In this document: one piece after another, positions 1 through 8,544 of the stretch
How the letters are laid out: every line of letters starts with the position of its first letter
Position numbering within the stretch: position 1 is the first letter of the stretch
Origin: Dactylosporangium siamense
GTDB lineage: Bacteria > Actinomycetota > Actinomycetes > Mycobacteriales > Micromonosporaceae
Direction: 5' to 3'
Assembly: GCF_016862795.1 (NCBI RefSeq)
Contig: NZ_BONQ01000024.1
Span: 156,319 to 220,318 of the forward strand
Length of the DNA: 64,000 bases
Made by a program: the position numbers and the translations under genes
The notes under the pieces: generated by a model
Told to the model about the DNA's origin: nothing
Seen by the model: the letters and a program-made list of their open reading frames with translations, nothing else
Database searches by the model: none

Positions 1-742
1 GCAGGCCGCGCACGACCGCCACCGGGACCTGGCCGGTCTTGCCCTTGACCAGGTCGGCGGCGCCGGCGAGCTCGTCGATCACGGCCATCTGGGTCAGCTG
101 GAGCTCGTTGCCATACGGGTCGAGCACGCCGCGGTAGTCGGTCACGGCGTCGATGCCGGCGGCGCCGATGGCGACGTCGGTCAGGCCCATGCGCCAGGGG
201 CGGCCCATGGTGTCGGTGACGACGACGGCGACCCGCAGGTCGAAGCGGTCGCGCAGCTCGTCGCGCAGCCAGCGGGCCGAGGCGTCGGGGTCCTTGGGCA
301 GCAGCACGAGCCGGGTCGGCTCCACATTGGACGCGTCGATGCCGGCGGACGCGAGCACGAAGCCGTGATGGGTCTGCACGATCTGCGTCGCGCCGCGGCG
401 GGCGACGACCCGGGACGTCTCGGCGCGCAGGATCGCCTCGCGGGCGGTCTCGCGGGCCGGCTCGTCGAGGGGCACGTCGACCAGCTGCCCCTCGGCCTTG
501 CTGACGATCTTGCTGGTGACGACGAGGATGTCCCCGTCGGCCAGCCACGGCGCGGCGGTCGTGATCAGCGCGGCCAGGTCGTCGCCGGGGCGGACCTCGC
601 CGATGCCGGTGACCGCCCGCACCTCGAACCCGACGGCCACCGCCGCGCCCCCGCCGACCAGCTCCGGGCCGGCCATGCCGGTCCCTTCGCCGCGCTCCGG
701 GCCGGCCACGCCGCCACCTCCGCTGCGCTCCGGGCCGGTCAT
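1..742 (-). CDS. fbiB: Coenzyme F420:L-glutamate ligase FbiB, N-terminal CofE domain (partial, cut by window edge)
   Basis: FbiB adds L-glutamates to F420-0 in the cytoplasm, finishing coenzyme F420. About 247 codons are present; the C-terminal nitroreductase-like domain known from full-length actinobacterial FbiB lies outside the window. After a repetitive N-terminus the protein reads like the CofE family, with [39 protein letters not shown] and ADLVKGK. The start is the ATG overlapping the fbiA stop as ATGA, giving MTGPE. From memory, mycobacterial FbiB also begins MTGPE, which supports this start over the in-frame GTG and ATG at 709 and 676. These lie in a 33-bp tandem repeat that lengthens the N-terminus. 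Translation is probably coupled to fbiA. Confidence 0.93.
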   Translation of the reverse strand, partial: MTGPERSGGGGVAGPERGEGTGMAGPELVGGGAAVAVGFEVRAVTGIGEVRPGDDLAALITTAAPWLADGDILVVTSKIVSKAEGQLVDVPLDEPARETAREAILRAETSRVVARRGATQIVQTHHGFVLASAGIDASNVEPTRLVLLPKDPDASARWLRDELRDRFDLRVAVVVTDTMGRPWRMGLTDVAIGAAGIDAVTDYRGVLDPYGNELQLTQMAVIDELAGAADLVKGKTGQVPVAVVRGL

Positions 743-746
743 GCCA
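661..746. repeat. Three-copy 33-bp direct repeat at the fbiA/fbiB junction
   Basis: A core GCTCCGGGCCGG followed by YCAYGCC recurs at 661, 694 and 727, exactly 33 bp apart. On the minus strand each copy encodes M/V-x-G-P-E, so each carries a potential in-frame start codon (ATG 742, GTG 709, ATG 676) for fbiB. The copy at 727 also contains the stop codon of fbiA. Confidence 0.85.
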
Positions 747-1695
747 CGCCTGCCAGGGACAGCGCCTCCCGGACGATCGCCGAGGTCGCGGGCACGTCGG
801 TCATCCACAGGGGGCGGGCGCGGACGGTCAGGCCGGGCACCTCGACGCCGGTGTCGGTCTCGTCGACCAGCCAGCCGTCGAGGATGCCGCCGGACGAGCG
901 GGCGCCGAACAGGCCGCCGACGCCGGCGGGGCTGCACTCGACGCCCATCACGGCGAGGCACTTGTCGGCCATGCCGCGCACCGGGGCGGTGCCGATGATG
1001 GGGGACACCCCGACGACCGGGGCGGTGCCGGTGGCGACCGCCTCGCGGATCGCGGGGACGGCCAGGATCGGCGCGACGGAGACGACCGGGTTGCTGGGGG
1101 CGACCAGCACCACGTCGGCGGCGGCGAGCGCGTCCAGCACACCCGCGGCCGGCTTGGCGGCCTCGGCGCCGACGAACACGAACCGGGACGTCGGGATCTC
1201 CGCCCGGTGACGGATCCACCACTCCTGGAAATGGATCGCGCGGCTGGCGCCGTCGACCTCGACGACGGCGTGCGTCTCGACCCGGTCGTCGCTGGCCGGG
1301 AGCATCCGGATGCCGGGCTGCCAGCGGTCGCAGAGCGCCTCGGTGACGGCGGACAGCGGATAGCCCGCGTCGAGCATCCGGGTGCGCACCAGGTGGGTCG
1401 CGATGTCCTTGTCGCCGAGGCCGAACCAGGTGGGCTCCGCGCCGTAGGCGGCGAGCTCCTCCTTGACGGTCCACGTCTCGCCGACACGTCCCCAGCCGCG
1501 CTCCGGGTCGGCGCCGCCGCCCAGTGTGTACATGACGCTGTCCAGGTCGGGGCAGATCCGCAACCCGTGCAGGGTCACGTCGTCGCCGACGTTGACCACC
1601 GCGGTGACCTCCGCGCCCAACTCCTGCCCCACCGCGCGCACTCCGAGAAGGAAGCGCGCGCCGCCGATCCCGCCGGCCAGAACCACGATCCGCAT
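739..1695 (-). CDS. fbiA: 2-phospho-L-lactate transferase FbiA (CofD)
   Basis: FbiA transfers the phospholactyl-type (in actinobacteria, phosphoenolpyruvyl) moiety from its GDP-activated form to the deazaflavin Fo, giving the F420-0 precursor. The 318-residue length is normal for CofD. It opens with [18 protein letters not shown], the family's N-terminal nucleotide-binding strand and glycine-rich loop. Further family motifs are [48 protein letters not shown] and GMADKCL. An upstream in-frame ATG at 1704 would add MVD; 1695 is preferred because family members begin at the hydrophobic strand. Its TGA overlaps the fbiB ATG. The divergent neighbour begins at 1826, so the promoter lies in 1696-1825. 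Confidence 0.95.
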   Translation of the reverse strand: MRIVVLAGGIGGARFLLGVRAVGQELGAEVTAVVNVGDDVTLHGLRICPDLDSVMYTLGGGADPERGWGRVGETWTVKEELAAYGAEPTWFGLGDKDIATHLVRTRMLDAGYPLSAVTEALCDRWQPGIRMLPASDDRVETHAVVEVDGASRAIHFQEWWIRHRAEIPTSRFVFVGAEAAKPAAGVLDALAAADVVLVAPSNPVVSVAPILAVPAIREAVATGTAPVVGVSPIIGTAPVRGMADKCLAVMGVECSPAGVGGLFGARSSGGILDGWLVDETDTGVEVPGLTVRARPLWMTDVPATSAIVREALSLAGVA

Positions 1696-1776
1696 GTCAA
1701 CCATCCTGCCCCACGGGTATGACAGTTCCGGTGCCGGCCGGGACCGACCACGCACGCGGATTTTCCGTTCGAGGGC

Positions 1777-1782
1777 TAGGCT
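1777..1782 (+). promoter_or_regulatory. Candidate -10 element TAGGCT for the membrane protein at 1826
   Basis: TAGGCT fits the actinobacterial TANNNT -10 consensus and lies 43 bp before the GTG start, with GGGGAG as ribosome binding site between. No clear -35 is seen. Confidence 0.4.
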
Positions 1783-1825
1783 GCGAGCGACCTGTCGCGT
1801 GACCGCTAGATCTTGGGGAGAGCCA

Positions 1826-3616
1826 GTGAGCACCCAGCCACCCGATCCGACCTCCTCGGCGGGGCCGCACCCGGCCTACGCCGCCGGACCGGCCACCTCG
1901 TCGTTCCAGCCGCAGCCTCAGCCGCAGGCTGCCCCCACGCCGCAGGGTGCACCCGCCCCGGCGCCGGTCGACGTGAAGAAGGCCCGTGCGCTCACCCTGC
2001 CGTATCGCGAGCTGGCGGCGTTCGTGCTGCTCGGCGTGGTCGCGGCGTTCCTGCTCGCCGGGCTCATCTCGCTGCTGACGACCCTCACCGGTGAGTTCCT
2101 GAGCAACGCGGGCATTGCGTTCGGCACCTTCGTATCGATCGAGACGATCGCGCTGCCGATCCTCGCGGTGCTGATCGCGACCCACATCGACCCGGTGGTG
2201 CCGAAGGCCAGGACCATCGTCCTGATCGCGCTCGTGGAGTATGCGGTCGCGGCCCTGTTCGGGCTGGTCATGCTGCTCGCCAGCCTGATCGGCGATCTGC
2301 GTCCGGATTCGGTGCGGGTGGGGATCGCCCTCGCCGTCTTTCTGACCCGGCTGGGGGGTCTCGCCCTGCTCGGGCTGGGCCTGTTCCTGGTCATCCGGAT
2401 CTACCTCGGCGCCTACGCGCCCCCGAAGCCGGCGCCGGGCGTCTACGGCCAGCCCGCGTACCCGTACGGCCAGCAGGGCTACCAGTACCCGCCGCAGCAG
2501 CAGTACGCGCAGCACCCCGGCTACCAGCAGCAGCCCGGCGCCGCCCCGCAGCAGGGTTACCAGCAGCAGCCCTACCAGCAGCAGCCGGCGACCGGCAGCT
2601 GGACGAACCCGGCGACGACGGGCACCGGACAGGTCGTCCCCGCCGCCGCCCAGCAGGCCTACGCCACGCAGCCGATCAACCACCCCGCGGCGCAGGCGTC
2701 CGGAGCACCCGCACCGGGCTACAACCAGCAGGCGGCCGCGACCGGCTACAACCAGCAAGCGGCCTACAACCCGGCGGCTCCCGCGGCCGGCGCGCAGGCG
2801 ACCGGTGCCCCGGCGTTCACGGCGCCGGCGTCCGGTGCGCCCGTGTACGCCCCGCAGCCCGAGACGACCGGATCGACCGAGCCGGTGTCGGCGGCTCCCG
2901 CGTCGACGCCGCCGCTGAGCTCGCCGTTCGCGACGTACACGGCGCCCTCGGTCACCCAGCCGGTGTCGGCGCCGCCGGCCACCCCGCCGGTCTCGGCGCC
3001 CCCCGCGACGAGCCCTGCCGACACCACGACCGACAACACGGCCGGAAACCCGGCGCCGGCCACCTCCGAGACCGCCACGCCTCCGGGTGGCTTCGCGGCG
3101 GCGGGCTGGCCGGGCGGGTCCTCGACCCACCCGACCTCAGGTGCCGCGACGGGCGAGCCGGTGGCGCAGCAGCCGGTCGAGGACGCCACCGACGGCGCCG
3201 CCTCACCGTTCGGCAAGACCGGTGCGTTCCCGGCGGCGCAGGAGCCGGAGACCCAGGCGGCCCCGGTCAGCATCGCGAAGGCCGACGCCGACCCTGACGC
3301 CACCGCCGCCTACACGCCGGTAACGGCCCCGGCAGCGGACGACCAGCCGGCAGCGGAACAGCAGCCGGCAGCGGAAGAGCAGCCGGCGCAGAGCACCGAC
3401 GCGGACGCCACCCAGGCGCACCCGGCGGCGGCCGACCCGGACGCCACCACGGCGTTCACCCCGGCCGGTCACCCGGCGCCCGCCGGTCAGGACGACCCCG
3501 ACGCGACCACGGCCTTCACGGCACCGGCCGCCGGGCACACCGCCCAGCCCGGCACCGACGATGAGGGCGACGGCGACGACACCCAGCGCACCCAGGTGAT
3601 CCCGCCGAAGTCCTGA
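1826..3616 (+). CDS. Integral membrane protein with long Pro/Gln/Ala-rich disordered tail; function unknown
   Basis: This 596-residue protein is not recognised as an enzyme. Residues 1-50 are Pro/Gln-rich. Four hydrophobic segments lie between about residues 60 and 200 ([17 protein letters not shown] is the first), and the remaining ~390 residues are low complexity. The tail runs from a Tyr/Gln-rich part (GYQQQP, 2470-2590) to an Ala/Pro/Thr part and ends with three DPDATxA(F/Y)T repeats (about 3290, 3434 and 3494) and TQRTQVIPP. The GTG start is preceded by GGGGAG at a good distance. It is divergent from fbiA and is followed by a strong hairpin. The Thr-rich acidic repeats could be kinase or FHA targets, which is inference only. 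Confidence 0.8.
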   Translation: MSTQPPDPTSSAGPHPAYAAGPATSSFQPQPQPQAAPTPQGAPAPAPVDVKKARALTLPYRELAAFVLLGVVAAFLLAGLISLLTTLTGEFLSNAGIAFGTFVSIETIALPILAVLIATHIDPVVPKARTIVLIALVEYAVAALFGLVMLLASLIGDLRPDSVRVGIALAVFLTRLGGLALLGLGLFLVIRIYLGAYAPPKPAPGVYGQPAYPYGQQGYQYPPQQQYAQHPGYQQQPGAAPQQGYQQQPYQQQPATGSWTNPATTGTGQVVPAAAQQAYATQPINHPAAQASGAPAPGYNQQAAATGYNQQAAYNPAAPAAGAQATGAPAFTAPASGAPVYAPQPETTGSTEPVSAAPASTPPLSSPFATYTAPSVTQPVSAPPATPPVSAPPATSPADTTTDNTAGNPAPATSETATPPGGFAAAGWPGGSSTHPTSGAATGEPVAQQPVEDATDGAASPFGKTGAFPAAQEPETQAAPVSIAKADADPDATAAYTPVTAPAADDQPAAEQQPAAEEQPAQSTDADATQAHPAAADPDATTAFTPAGHPAPAGQDDPDATTAFTAPAAGHTAQPGTDDEGDGDDTQRTQVIPPKS

Positions 3617-3634
3617 GCACCCGCGAACCGATCA

Positions 3635-3674
3635 GCTGTGGGCATCCGCAAAGAACGCCGCGGGTGCCCACAGC
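3635..3674 (+). terminator. Strong stem-loop after the membrane protein gene
   Basis: GCTGTGGGCATCCGC (3635-3649) pairs with GCGGGTGCCCACAGC (3660-3674) with one G-U pair and a 10-nt loop. It lies 18 bp after the stop codon. No U-tract follows, as is common for actinobacterial terminators. Confidence 0.65.
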
Positions 3675-3727
3675 CGTAAGGAGAACAGTCACATCGGGTG
3701 CGTGGGCGTATCGGCCCGGCGGCGGCC

Positions 3728-3733
3728 TACGCT
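3728..3733 (+). promoter_or_regulatory. Leaderless -10 element TACGCT for fbiC
   Basis: TACGCT ends 7 bp before the GTG at 3741, the spacing expected when transcription begins at the start codon. There is no Shine-Dalgarno sequence, which fits a leaderless mRNA. Confidence 0.6.
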
Positions 3734-3740
3734 GCAAAGC

Positions 3741-6257
3741 GTGACGTCTGTAGTCAGAGGTACCGAGGGCAACGCCATGCGCCGGGCGCTGCGCCGCGCG
3801 GCGGACGGCCGTGCCCTCGACGTGACCGAGGCCGCCGTGCTGCTCACCGCGCGGGACCAGGCCCTCGACGACCTGCTCGCCATCGCGGGCGCGGTCCGCG
3901 ACGCGGGTCTTGCCGACGCCGGCAGGCCGGGCGTCGTCACGTATTCCAGGAAGGTCTTCATCCCGCTCACCCGGCTGTGCCGGGACCGGTGTCATTACTG
4001 CACGTTCGCGACGGTGCCGCACCGCCTGCCCAGTGAGTACCTGGAGATCGACGAGGTCCTCGCGATCGCGAAAGAGGGCGCGGCGCAGGGCTGCAAGGAG
4101 GCCCTGTTCACCCTCGGCGACCGCCCGGAGGACCGCTGGGACCAGGCGAAGCGCTGGCTCGACGAGCGTGGCTACGACTCGACCCTGGACTACCTGCGGG
4201 CCTGCGCGGTCGCGGTGCTGGAGGAGACGGGCCTGCTGCCGCACCTGAACCCCGGCGTGCTGTCGTGGGCGGAGCTGCAGCGGTTGAAGCCGGTCGCGCC
4301 GAGCATGGGCATGATGCTGGAGACGACCGCCACCAGGCTGTGGTCGGAGCCGGGCGGCGCGCACTACGGCTCGCCGGACAAGGAGCCCGCGGTCAGGTTG
4401 CGGGTCCTGGAGGACGCGGGCCGGGTCGGGGTGCCGTTCACGACCGGCATCCTGATCGGCATCGGCGAGACGATCGAGGAGCGCGCCGAGTCGCTGTTCG
4501 CGATCCGCAAGGCGATGCGGGAGTTCGGCCACATCCAGGAGGTCATCGTCCAGAACTTCCGCGCGAAGCCGGACACGGCGATGCGTGGCATGCCCGACGC
4601 GGAGCTGCACGAGCTGGCCGCGACGGTGGCGGTGGCGCGCCTCGTGCTGGGCCCGAAGGCCAGGATCCAGGCCCCGCCCAACCTCATCGACGACGAGCAC
4701 GGCCTGCTGCTGCGGGCCGGCATCGACGACTGGGGCGGCGTCTCCCCGGTCACCCCCGACCACGTCAACCCCGAACGCCCCTGGCCGGCAATTCAGGATT
4801 TGTCCGAAAAATCCGAGCAGCACGGCTTCACCCTCAAAGAGCGCCTCACCATCTACCCGGAGTACGCCAAAAAAGGCGTCCCGTGGATCGACGAGCGGCT
4901 CGCGGGCCACGTCACGGCCCTCATGGACCCCGACACCGGCCTGGCGAAGGAGGACACGAAGCCGGTAGGACGCCCCTGGCAGGAGCCCGACGGCGGCATC
5001 CAGAGCAGCGGCCGCACCGACCTGCACGAGACCATCGACACCGACGGACGCACGGCTGACCGCCGCGGCGACTTCGACGCCGTCTACGGTGACTGGCAGG
5101 AGGTGGCCACTCGAGTGGTCACCAAACAGACAACGCATCTCGACAGTGAAGTCCACAGTGGACTGAAGTTGGCCGGGAGCGAGCCCGGCAAGCTGCTGCT
5201 GCCTCGATACGAGGCCGAGGCGCTGGCCTTGTTCAATGTGGACGGTGCGGGACTGGAGGCGCTGGCGCGCATCGCCGACGACCTGCGCCGCGAAGCGGTC
5301 GGCGACGACATCACCTACGTGATCAACCGGAACATCAACTTCTCCAACGTCTGCTACGTCGGCTGCCGGTTCTGCGCGTTCGCCCAGCGGGAGCGCGACG
5401 CGGACGCGTACCGGCTGTCCTACGAGGAGGTCGCCGACCGGGCCGAGGAGGCCTGGGAGGCCGGCGCCGGCGAGGTCTGCATGCAGGGTGGCATCGACCC
5501 GAAGCTGCCCGTCGGCGCATACGCGGAGCTGGTCCGGGCGATCAAGGCCAGGGTCCCGGGCATGCACGTGCACGCGTTCAGCCCGATGGAGATCGTGACG
5601 GCCGCGTCGAAGGCCGGTGTGTCGATCCGCGACTGGCTGAGCCAGTTGAAGGAGGCGGGCCTGGACACGATCCCGGGCACCGCCGCGGAGATCCTCGACG
5701 ACGAGGTCCGCTGGGTGCTCACCAAGGGCAAGCTGCCGACGTCGGCCTGGGTCGAGGTGGTGACGACCGCGCACGAGCTGGGCATCCGGTCGAGCTCCAC
5801 GATGATGTACGGCCACGTCGACCACCCCGGCCACTGGCTCGGCCACTTCCGGGTGCTCGCCGGCATCCAGGACCGCACGGGAGGCTTCACCGAGTTCGTG
5901 GCGCTGCCGTTCGTGCATCACAGCGCGCCGATCTACCTCGCCGGCATCGCCCGGCCGGGGCCGACCTGGCGCGACAACCGGGCCGTGCACGCGATGGCCC
6001 GGATCCTGCTGCACGGCAGGATCGACAACATCCAGTGCTCCTGGGTGAAGCTCGGCGACGAGGGCACGGTGGCGATGCTCAACGGCGGCGCCAACGACAT
6101 CGGCGGCACCCTGATGGAGGAGACCATCTCGCGGATGGCCGGCTCGGAGCACGGCTCCGCGCGGACCCGGGAGGAGCTGGAGGCGATCGGGAAGGCCGCC
6201 GGCCGTCCGGTGCGCCAGCGCACCACCACCTACGGCGAGGTCGCCGCCAGAACGTAG
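3741..6257 (+). CDS. fbiC: FO synthase FbiC (fused CofG-CofH radical SAM enzyme)
   Basis: FbiC makes the deazaflavin Fo from tyrosine and the riboflavin precursor 5-amino-6-ribitylamino-uracil, using two radical SAM halves. The CofG half has CRDRCHYC (cluster cysteines near residue 80) and LFTLGDRPE. The CofH half has [19 protein letters not shown] (cysteines near residues 540-545) and GGIDPKLP. Both CxxxCxxC motifs are intact. The chosen GTG start follows a TACGCT leaderless promoter and gives 838 residues; an ATG at 3702 (851 aa) or 3777 (826 aa) is possible. The last 28 bp overlap the convergent signal peptidase gene. Its location near fbiA/fbiB puts most of F420 synthesis together; fbiD (CofC) is not seen. 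Confidence 0.96.
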   Translation: MTSVVRGTEGNAMRRALRRAADGRALDVTEAAVLLTARDQALDDLLAIAGAVRDAGLADAGRPGVVTYSRKVFIPLTRLCRDRCHYCTFATVPHRLPSEYLEIDEVLAIAKEGAAQGCKEALFTLGDRPEDRWDQAKRWLDERGYDSTLDYLRACAVAVLEETGLLPHLNPGVLSWAELQRLKPVAPSMGMMLETTATRLWSEPGGAHYGSPDKEPAVRLRVLEDAGRVGVPFTTGILIGIGETIEERAESLFAIRKAMREFGHIQEVIVQNFRAKPDTAMRGMPDAELHELAATVAVARLVLGPKARIQAPPNLIDDEHGLLLRAGIDDWGGVSPVTPDHVNPERPWPAIQDLSEKSEQHGFTLKERLTIYPEYAKKGVPWIDERLAGHVTALMDPDTGLAKEDTKPVGRPWQEPDGGIQSSGRTDLHETIDTDGRTADRRGDFDAVYGDWQEVATRVVTKQTTHLDSEVHSGLKLAGSEPGKLLLPRYEAEALALFNVDGAGLEALARIADDLRREAVGDDITYVINRNINFSNVCYVGCRFCAFAQRERDADAYRLSYEEVADRAEEAWEAGAGEVCMQGGIDPKLPVGAYAELVRAIKARVPGMHVHAFSPMEIVTAASKAGVSIRDWLSQLKEAGLDTIPGTAAEILDDEVRWVLTKGKLPTSAWVEVVTTAHELGIRSSSTMMYGHVDHPGHWLGHFRVLAGIQDRTGGFTEFVALPFVHHSAPIYLAGIARPGPTWRDNRAVHAMARILLHGRIDNIQCSWVKLGDEGTVAMLNGGANDIGGTLMEETISRMAGSEHGSARTREELEAIGKAAGRPVRQRTTTYGEVAART

Positions 6258-6886
6258 ACGCGGCCAGTATGTAGGACGCCGGGGGTGAACTCCGGATGAT
6301 TCGCGCCAGGGGTGAGGACGCCGGCCGGCCTCACCCCGGGAGTAGACGCACCGGGTGAAATCGCATCGGTGGGACGGGCGCCGGTCGTGGGCACCATGGC
6401 CACGACCGCGACAAGGCCGCCGAGCACGAAGATCCGCAACAGCCGCCGGCGGGGCCAGACGATTGCCAGGATCAACGCGCCGCCGGCGACCTTGAACGGG
6501 TGCGTGCGGAGCTGGACGACGGGCCAGCCGACGTGCGGCAGGATCAGGCGGACCGGCCCGATCACCTGTCTTCGCTCGATCGGGCGGGCGTCCGCGCGCT
6601 GGTTCGCGTCGCCCTTGACCGTGAATGTGCCGTCCTCTGCCTGGGCGACAACCCGGTGCGTGACCAGCCCACGCGGGTCGGTATAGGTGACGATCTCATA
6701 GACGGCCAAGGATGTCGCGGTCGGATCGACGAGGATCAGATCCCCGGCGTGCAGCGTCGGCGACATCGACTCCGACGTGACGACGTAGGGCTTCCAGCCG
6801 AGGCCGACGATGCCGACCGTGAACAGGACGACGCTCACCGCGGCGCCGAGCAGCAACCGCCTGATCACGACGGTATCCCAGGACAA
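6230..6886 (-). CDS. Signal peptidase I, S26B (archaeal/ER/SipW) type
   Basis: This is a membrane-bound serine protease that removes signal peptides, 218 residues long. A transmembrane helix at about residues 8-30 precedes [18 protein letters not shown], which holds the nucleophile Ser and the family Box B. The general-base position reads GLVTHRVV, so a His replaces the Lys of ordinary bacterial type I enzymes. GDANQRAD is the Box E region. Two further hydrophobic segments lie at about residues 130-165, then a tail with recurring TPGV/SPGA units. A TTG start is proposed because GGAG lies 8 nt upstream; GTG at 6868 is the alternative. No SipW-type substrate gene is adjacent. Its 3' end overlaps fbiC convergently. 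Confidence 0.85.
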   Translation of the reverse strand: MSWDTVVIRRLLLGAAVSVVLFTVGIVGLGWKPYVVTSESMSPTLHAGDLILVDPTATSLAVYEIVTYTDPRGLVTHRVVAQAEDGTFTVKGDANQRADARPIERRQVIGPVRLILPHVGWPVVQLRTHPFKVAGGALILAIVWPRRRLLRIFVLGGLVAVVAMVPTTGARPTDAISPGASTPGVRPAGVLTPGANHPEFTPGVLHTGRVYVLAATSP

Positions 6887-7259
6887 GCGCAGAACTCCAG
6901 GTTTCCCCGCACATCGGCGTATTTCGGCCGCCGATCGGGGTGCTTGAGCAAACTCGCCGAGAGTCTTCCGGCGCGTCCGGCGTGTCGCCCGTTACCTCCG
7001 GCGGGGCTTGCTCGGTATGGGTACGGCACGGGGTGCAAGCGATCGCCCGAGCGGGCCTATTTATCAGGTTCGGCTTGACGACGCACGCATTACACGCGTG
7101 TAATTTCACGGGGGATGTTCGAGGGGATGACCGAAAGTTGGGCATCTTTCGGACATAAAGAAACACCGCGCCGAGGAACAGCAACCTTGTAGGACATGCG
7201 CCTTCCGCGTGGGGGGTTGCGCCGGCATCGTCGCCGGCGCGCAAGAAGGAGGCACGCTG
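6887..7259. promoter_or_regulatory. Intergenic region between the signal peptidase gene and whiB
   Basis: About 370 bp with lower GC than its surroundings and no convincing gene. It should hold the promoters of both divergent genes. Visible elements are a promoter-like TTGACG/TGTAAT pair overlapping a perfect 16-bp palindrome (7075-7104), and a 7-bp inverted repeat CCGAAAG/CTTTCGG (7131-7152). Both fall in what is probably the long regulatory region of whiB. Confidence 0.6.
7075..7104 (+). promoter_or_regulatory. Putative whiB promoter overlapped by a perfect 16-bp palindrome
   Basis: TTGACG (7075-7080) and TGTAAT (7099-7104) are 18 bp apart. The palindrome ATTACACGCGTGTAAT (7089-7104) covers the -10 hexamer. 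A symmetric site there is the usual place for a repressor dimer. The whiB ATG is 155 bp downstream. Confidence 0.5.
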
Positions 7260-7517
7260 ATGGACGGCCGACCAGTCGTGGCCGACCTGCTGGGTAACGC
7301 TCCGGAGTGGCAAGAACGCGCTTTGTGCTCGCAGACCGACCCGGAGGCATTCTTTCCGGAGAAGGGTGGGTCAACCCGAGAGGCCAAGCGCATCTGCTCA
7401 CGCTGCGAGGTCCGGGCGGACTGCCTGGAGTACGCGCTGGGGCACGACGAGCGCTTCGGGATTTGGGGTGGGCTCTCGGAACGCGAGCGTCGCAAGCTCA
7501 AACGACGCGCCGCCTAG
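7260..7517 (+). CDS. whiB: WhiB-family iron-sulfur transcriptional regulator (WhiB/WhiB2 type)
   Basis: WhiB proteins bind a [4Fe-4S] cluster and act with sigma factors; the WhiB/WhmD branch controls sporulation septation or cell division. The 85-residue product has the four cluster cysteines (one in ERALC, two in ICSRC, one in ADC), the branch signature FFPEKGGSTREAKRIC and the GIWGG(L)SERERR turn with a basic C-terminus. AAGGAGG sits about 8 nt before the ATG, deciding this start over an upstream in-frame one at 7209. In M. tuberculosis whiB2 also neighbours fbiA and the DUF3499 gene, which supports the orthology. It ends in a hairpin shared with the convergent DUF3499 gene. Confidence 0.95.
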   Translation: MDGRPVVADLLGNAPEWQERALCSQTDPEAFFPEKGGSTREAKRICSRCEVRADCLEYALGHDERFGIWGGLSERERRKLKRRAA

Positions 7518-7534
7518 CAGGTCGCAGGTTTGTG

Positions 7535-7564
7535 AGGGGTTCCGGCCGCGAGGCCGGGACCCCT
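7535..7564. terminator. Bidirectional stem-loop between whiB and the DUF3499 gene
   Basis: AGGGGTTCCGGCC (7535-7547) pairs with GGCCGGGACCCCT (7552-7564), 13 bp with one G-U, capped by a GCGA tetraloop. It lies between convergent genes and could end both transcripts. Confidence 0.75.
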
Positions 7565-7920
7565 TATGCGTCCGGGGGGATCACCCGCAGGTGACCGCGG
7601 CGGCCCTGCTGGTGCGGGTGGTTGCCGGGGTCCTCCTTGTGCGGCGCGGGGCGGGCGGCCTCGCGGACCGCCTCGGCGAGCGCGAGCAGATCGTCGTTGG
7701 AGGGCGGCGGGGGACCGTATTCGCCTTCGTGCCGGACCAGGTCCCAGCCCCGCGGCGCGGTCAGGCCGCGAGCGTGGGATTCGCACAGGTCATAGGAGTG
7801 CGGCTCGGCGAAAGCCGCGAGCGGACCGACAACTGCGGTCGATTCGGCATAAATGTACGTCAACGTCGCAACGGGCTGTCGGGGGCATCCGTTGCGCGAG
7901 CATCGACGTGGGGTCCTCAC
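7564..7920 (-). CDS. DUF3499 family protein
   Basis: A 118-residue conserved actinobacterial protein of unknown function (counterpart of Rv3258c by position and sequence type). It starts VRTPRRCSRNGC, where paired cysteines suggest a small metal-binding ribbon. It continues with PVATLTYIYAESTAVVGPLA and SYDLCESHARGLTAPRGW, both typical of the family; with CSRNGC, the Cys and His of DLCESH could complete a zinc site (inference). The last ~40 residues are charged and His/Pro-rich. The GTG start is chosen because a TACGGT element lies 6 bp upstream, giving a leaderless transcript; an ATG at 7974 would add 18 unconserved residues. Confidence 0.88.
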   Translation of the reverse strand: MRTPRRCSRNGCPRQPVATLTYIYAESTAVVGPLAAFAEPHSYDLCESHARGLTAPRGWDLVRHEGEYGPPPPSNDDLLALAEAVREAARPAPHKEDPGNHPHQQGRRGHLRVIPPDA

Positions 7921-7926
7921 GGCCGA

Positions 7927-7932
7927 ACCGTA
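7927..7932 (-). promoter_or_regulatory. Leaderless -10 element TACGGT for the DUF3499 gene
   Basis: On the minus strand TACGGT is followed by 6 nt (TCGGCC) and then the GTG start at 7920. No ribosome binding site is present. Confidence 0.55.
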
Positions 7933-8081
7933 TCGTCCCGTGGGCCTGAGCCCAACCCCGAAGCCGTACGACACGCCGTGGTGACCACGCCGACACGCCC
8001 TTCCGGTTGACGAGCGGCCCCCCGAAGTGGCATGGACGATCGCGACGTGGCGCCGAGACGCTGCCGTGTCAGTTGTGGCGC

Positions 8082-8087
8082 TACGCT
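8082..8087 (+). promoter_or_regulatory. Leaderless -10 element TACGCT for the zincin-like gene
   Basis: TACGCT is followed by GACAGC and the GTG start at 8094, the same arrangement as at fbiC and at 45036. Confidence 0.55.
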
Positions 8088-8093
8088 GACAGC

Positions 8094-8543
8094 GTGGCGA
8101 GCCCTGATCGACGACGCAGCGGACCGGGACGGCGTGGCCGCGACCGGCACGGTCGGGGGCTGCGCGGGCGGCTGGTGCCCGCCTCGCTGCCGATGTCCAG
8201 GACCCGTGCGGAGATGTTCGACGACCTGGTGCTGGACTCCGTCGAGCAGCTGGAGCAGCGCTTCGCCAACGAGCTGGCCGGCGTCGAGTTCGCCGTCGAG
8301 GACGTCCCGCCGGACCTCAACGTCTACGACTCCGACGTCCTGGAGGACGGCGAGGTGCCCCTCGCCAGGCTGCTGCCGGGCCGCCCCGGCAGGCACGGCG
8401 TCCCGCCGCGCATCGTGCTCTACCGGCGCCCGCTGGAATTCCGGGCCGCCGACCACGACGACCTCGCGGACCTCGTGCACGACGTCATCCTGGAGCAGGT
8501 GGCCAACCTGCTCGGGGTGGCTCCGGAAGATCTGGAACCGTAG
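8094..8543 (+). CDS. Metallopeptidase-family (zincin-like, DUF1025) protein with degenerate active site
   Basis: A 149-residue protein with a basic, probably disordered N-terminus (residues 1-35). The rest resembles the small zincin-like family near Rv3259: SRTRAEMFDDLVLDSVEQLE, a central VEDVPPD, RIVLYRRPLEFRA, and a C-terminal helix LVHDVILEQVANLLG. In catalytic relatives the last helix carries HExxH; here it reads HDVILEQ, so the Glu and second His are displaced or lost. It may therefore not be a protease. It is divergent from DUF3499 and its stop is 1 bp from the end of the convergent oxidoreductase gene. Confidence 0.8.
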   Translation: MASPDRRRSGPGRRGRDRHGRGLRGRLVPASLPMSRTRAEMFDDLVLDSVEQLEQRFANELAGVEFAVEDVPPDLNVYDSDVLEDGEVPLARLLPGRPGRHGVPPRIVLYRRPLEFRAADHDDLADLVHDVILEQVANLLGVAPEDLEP

Positions 8544-8544
8544 G

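Noticed and set aside
2466..2590. CAG-rich stretch as a non-coding DNA repeat
   Set aside because: It is the Gln/Tyr-rich coding part of the membrane protein, with intact frame.
7154..7180. WhiG-like sigma promoter (TAAA ... GCCGA) upstream of whiB
   Set aside because: The spacing is about 10 bp rather than the ~15-16 bp needed, and the -10 half is incomplete.
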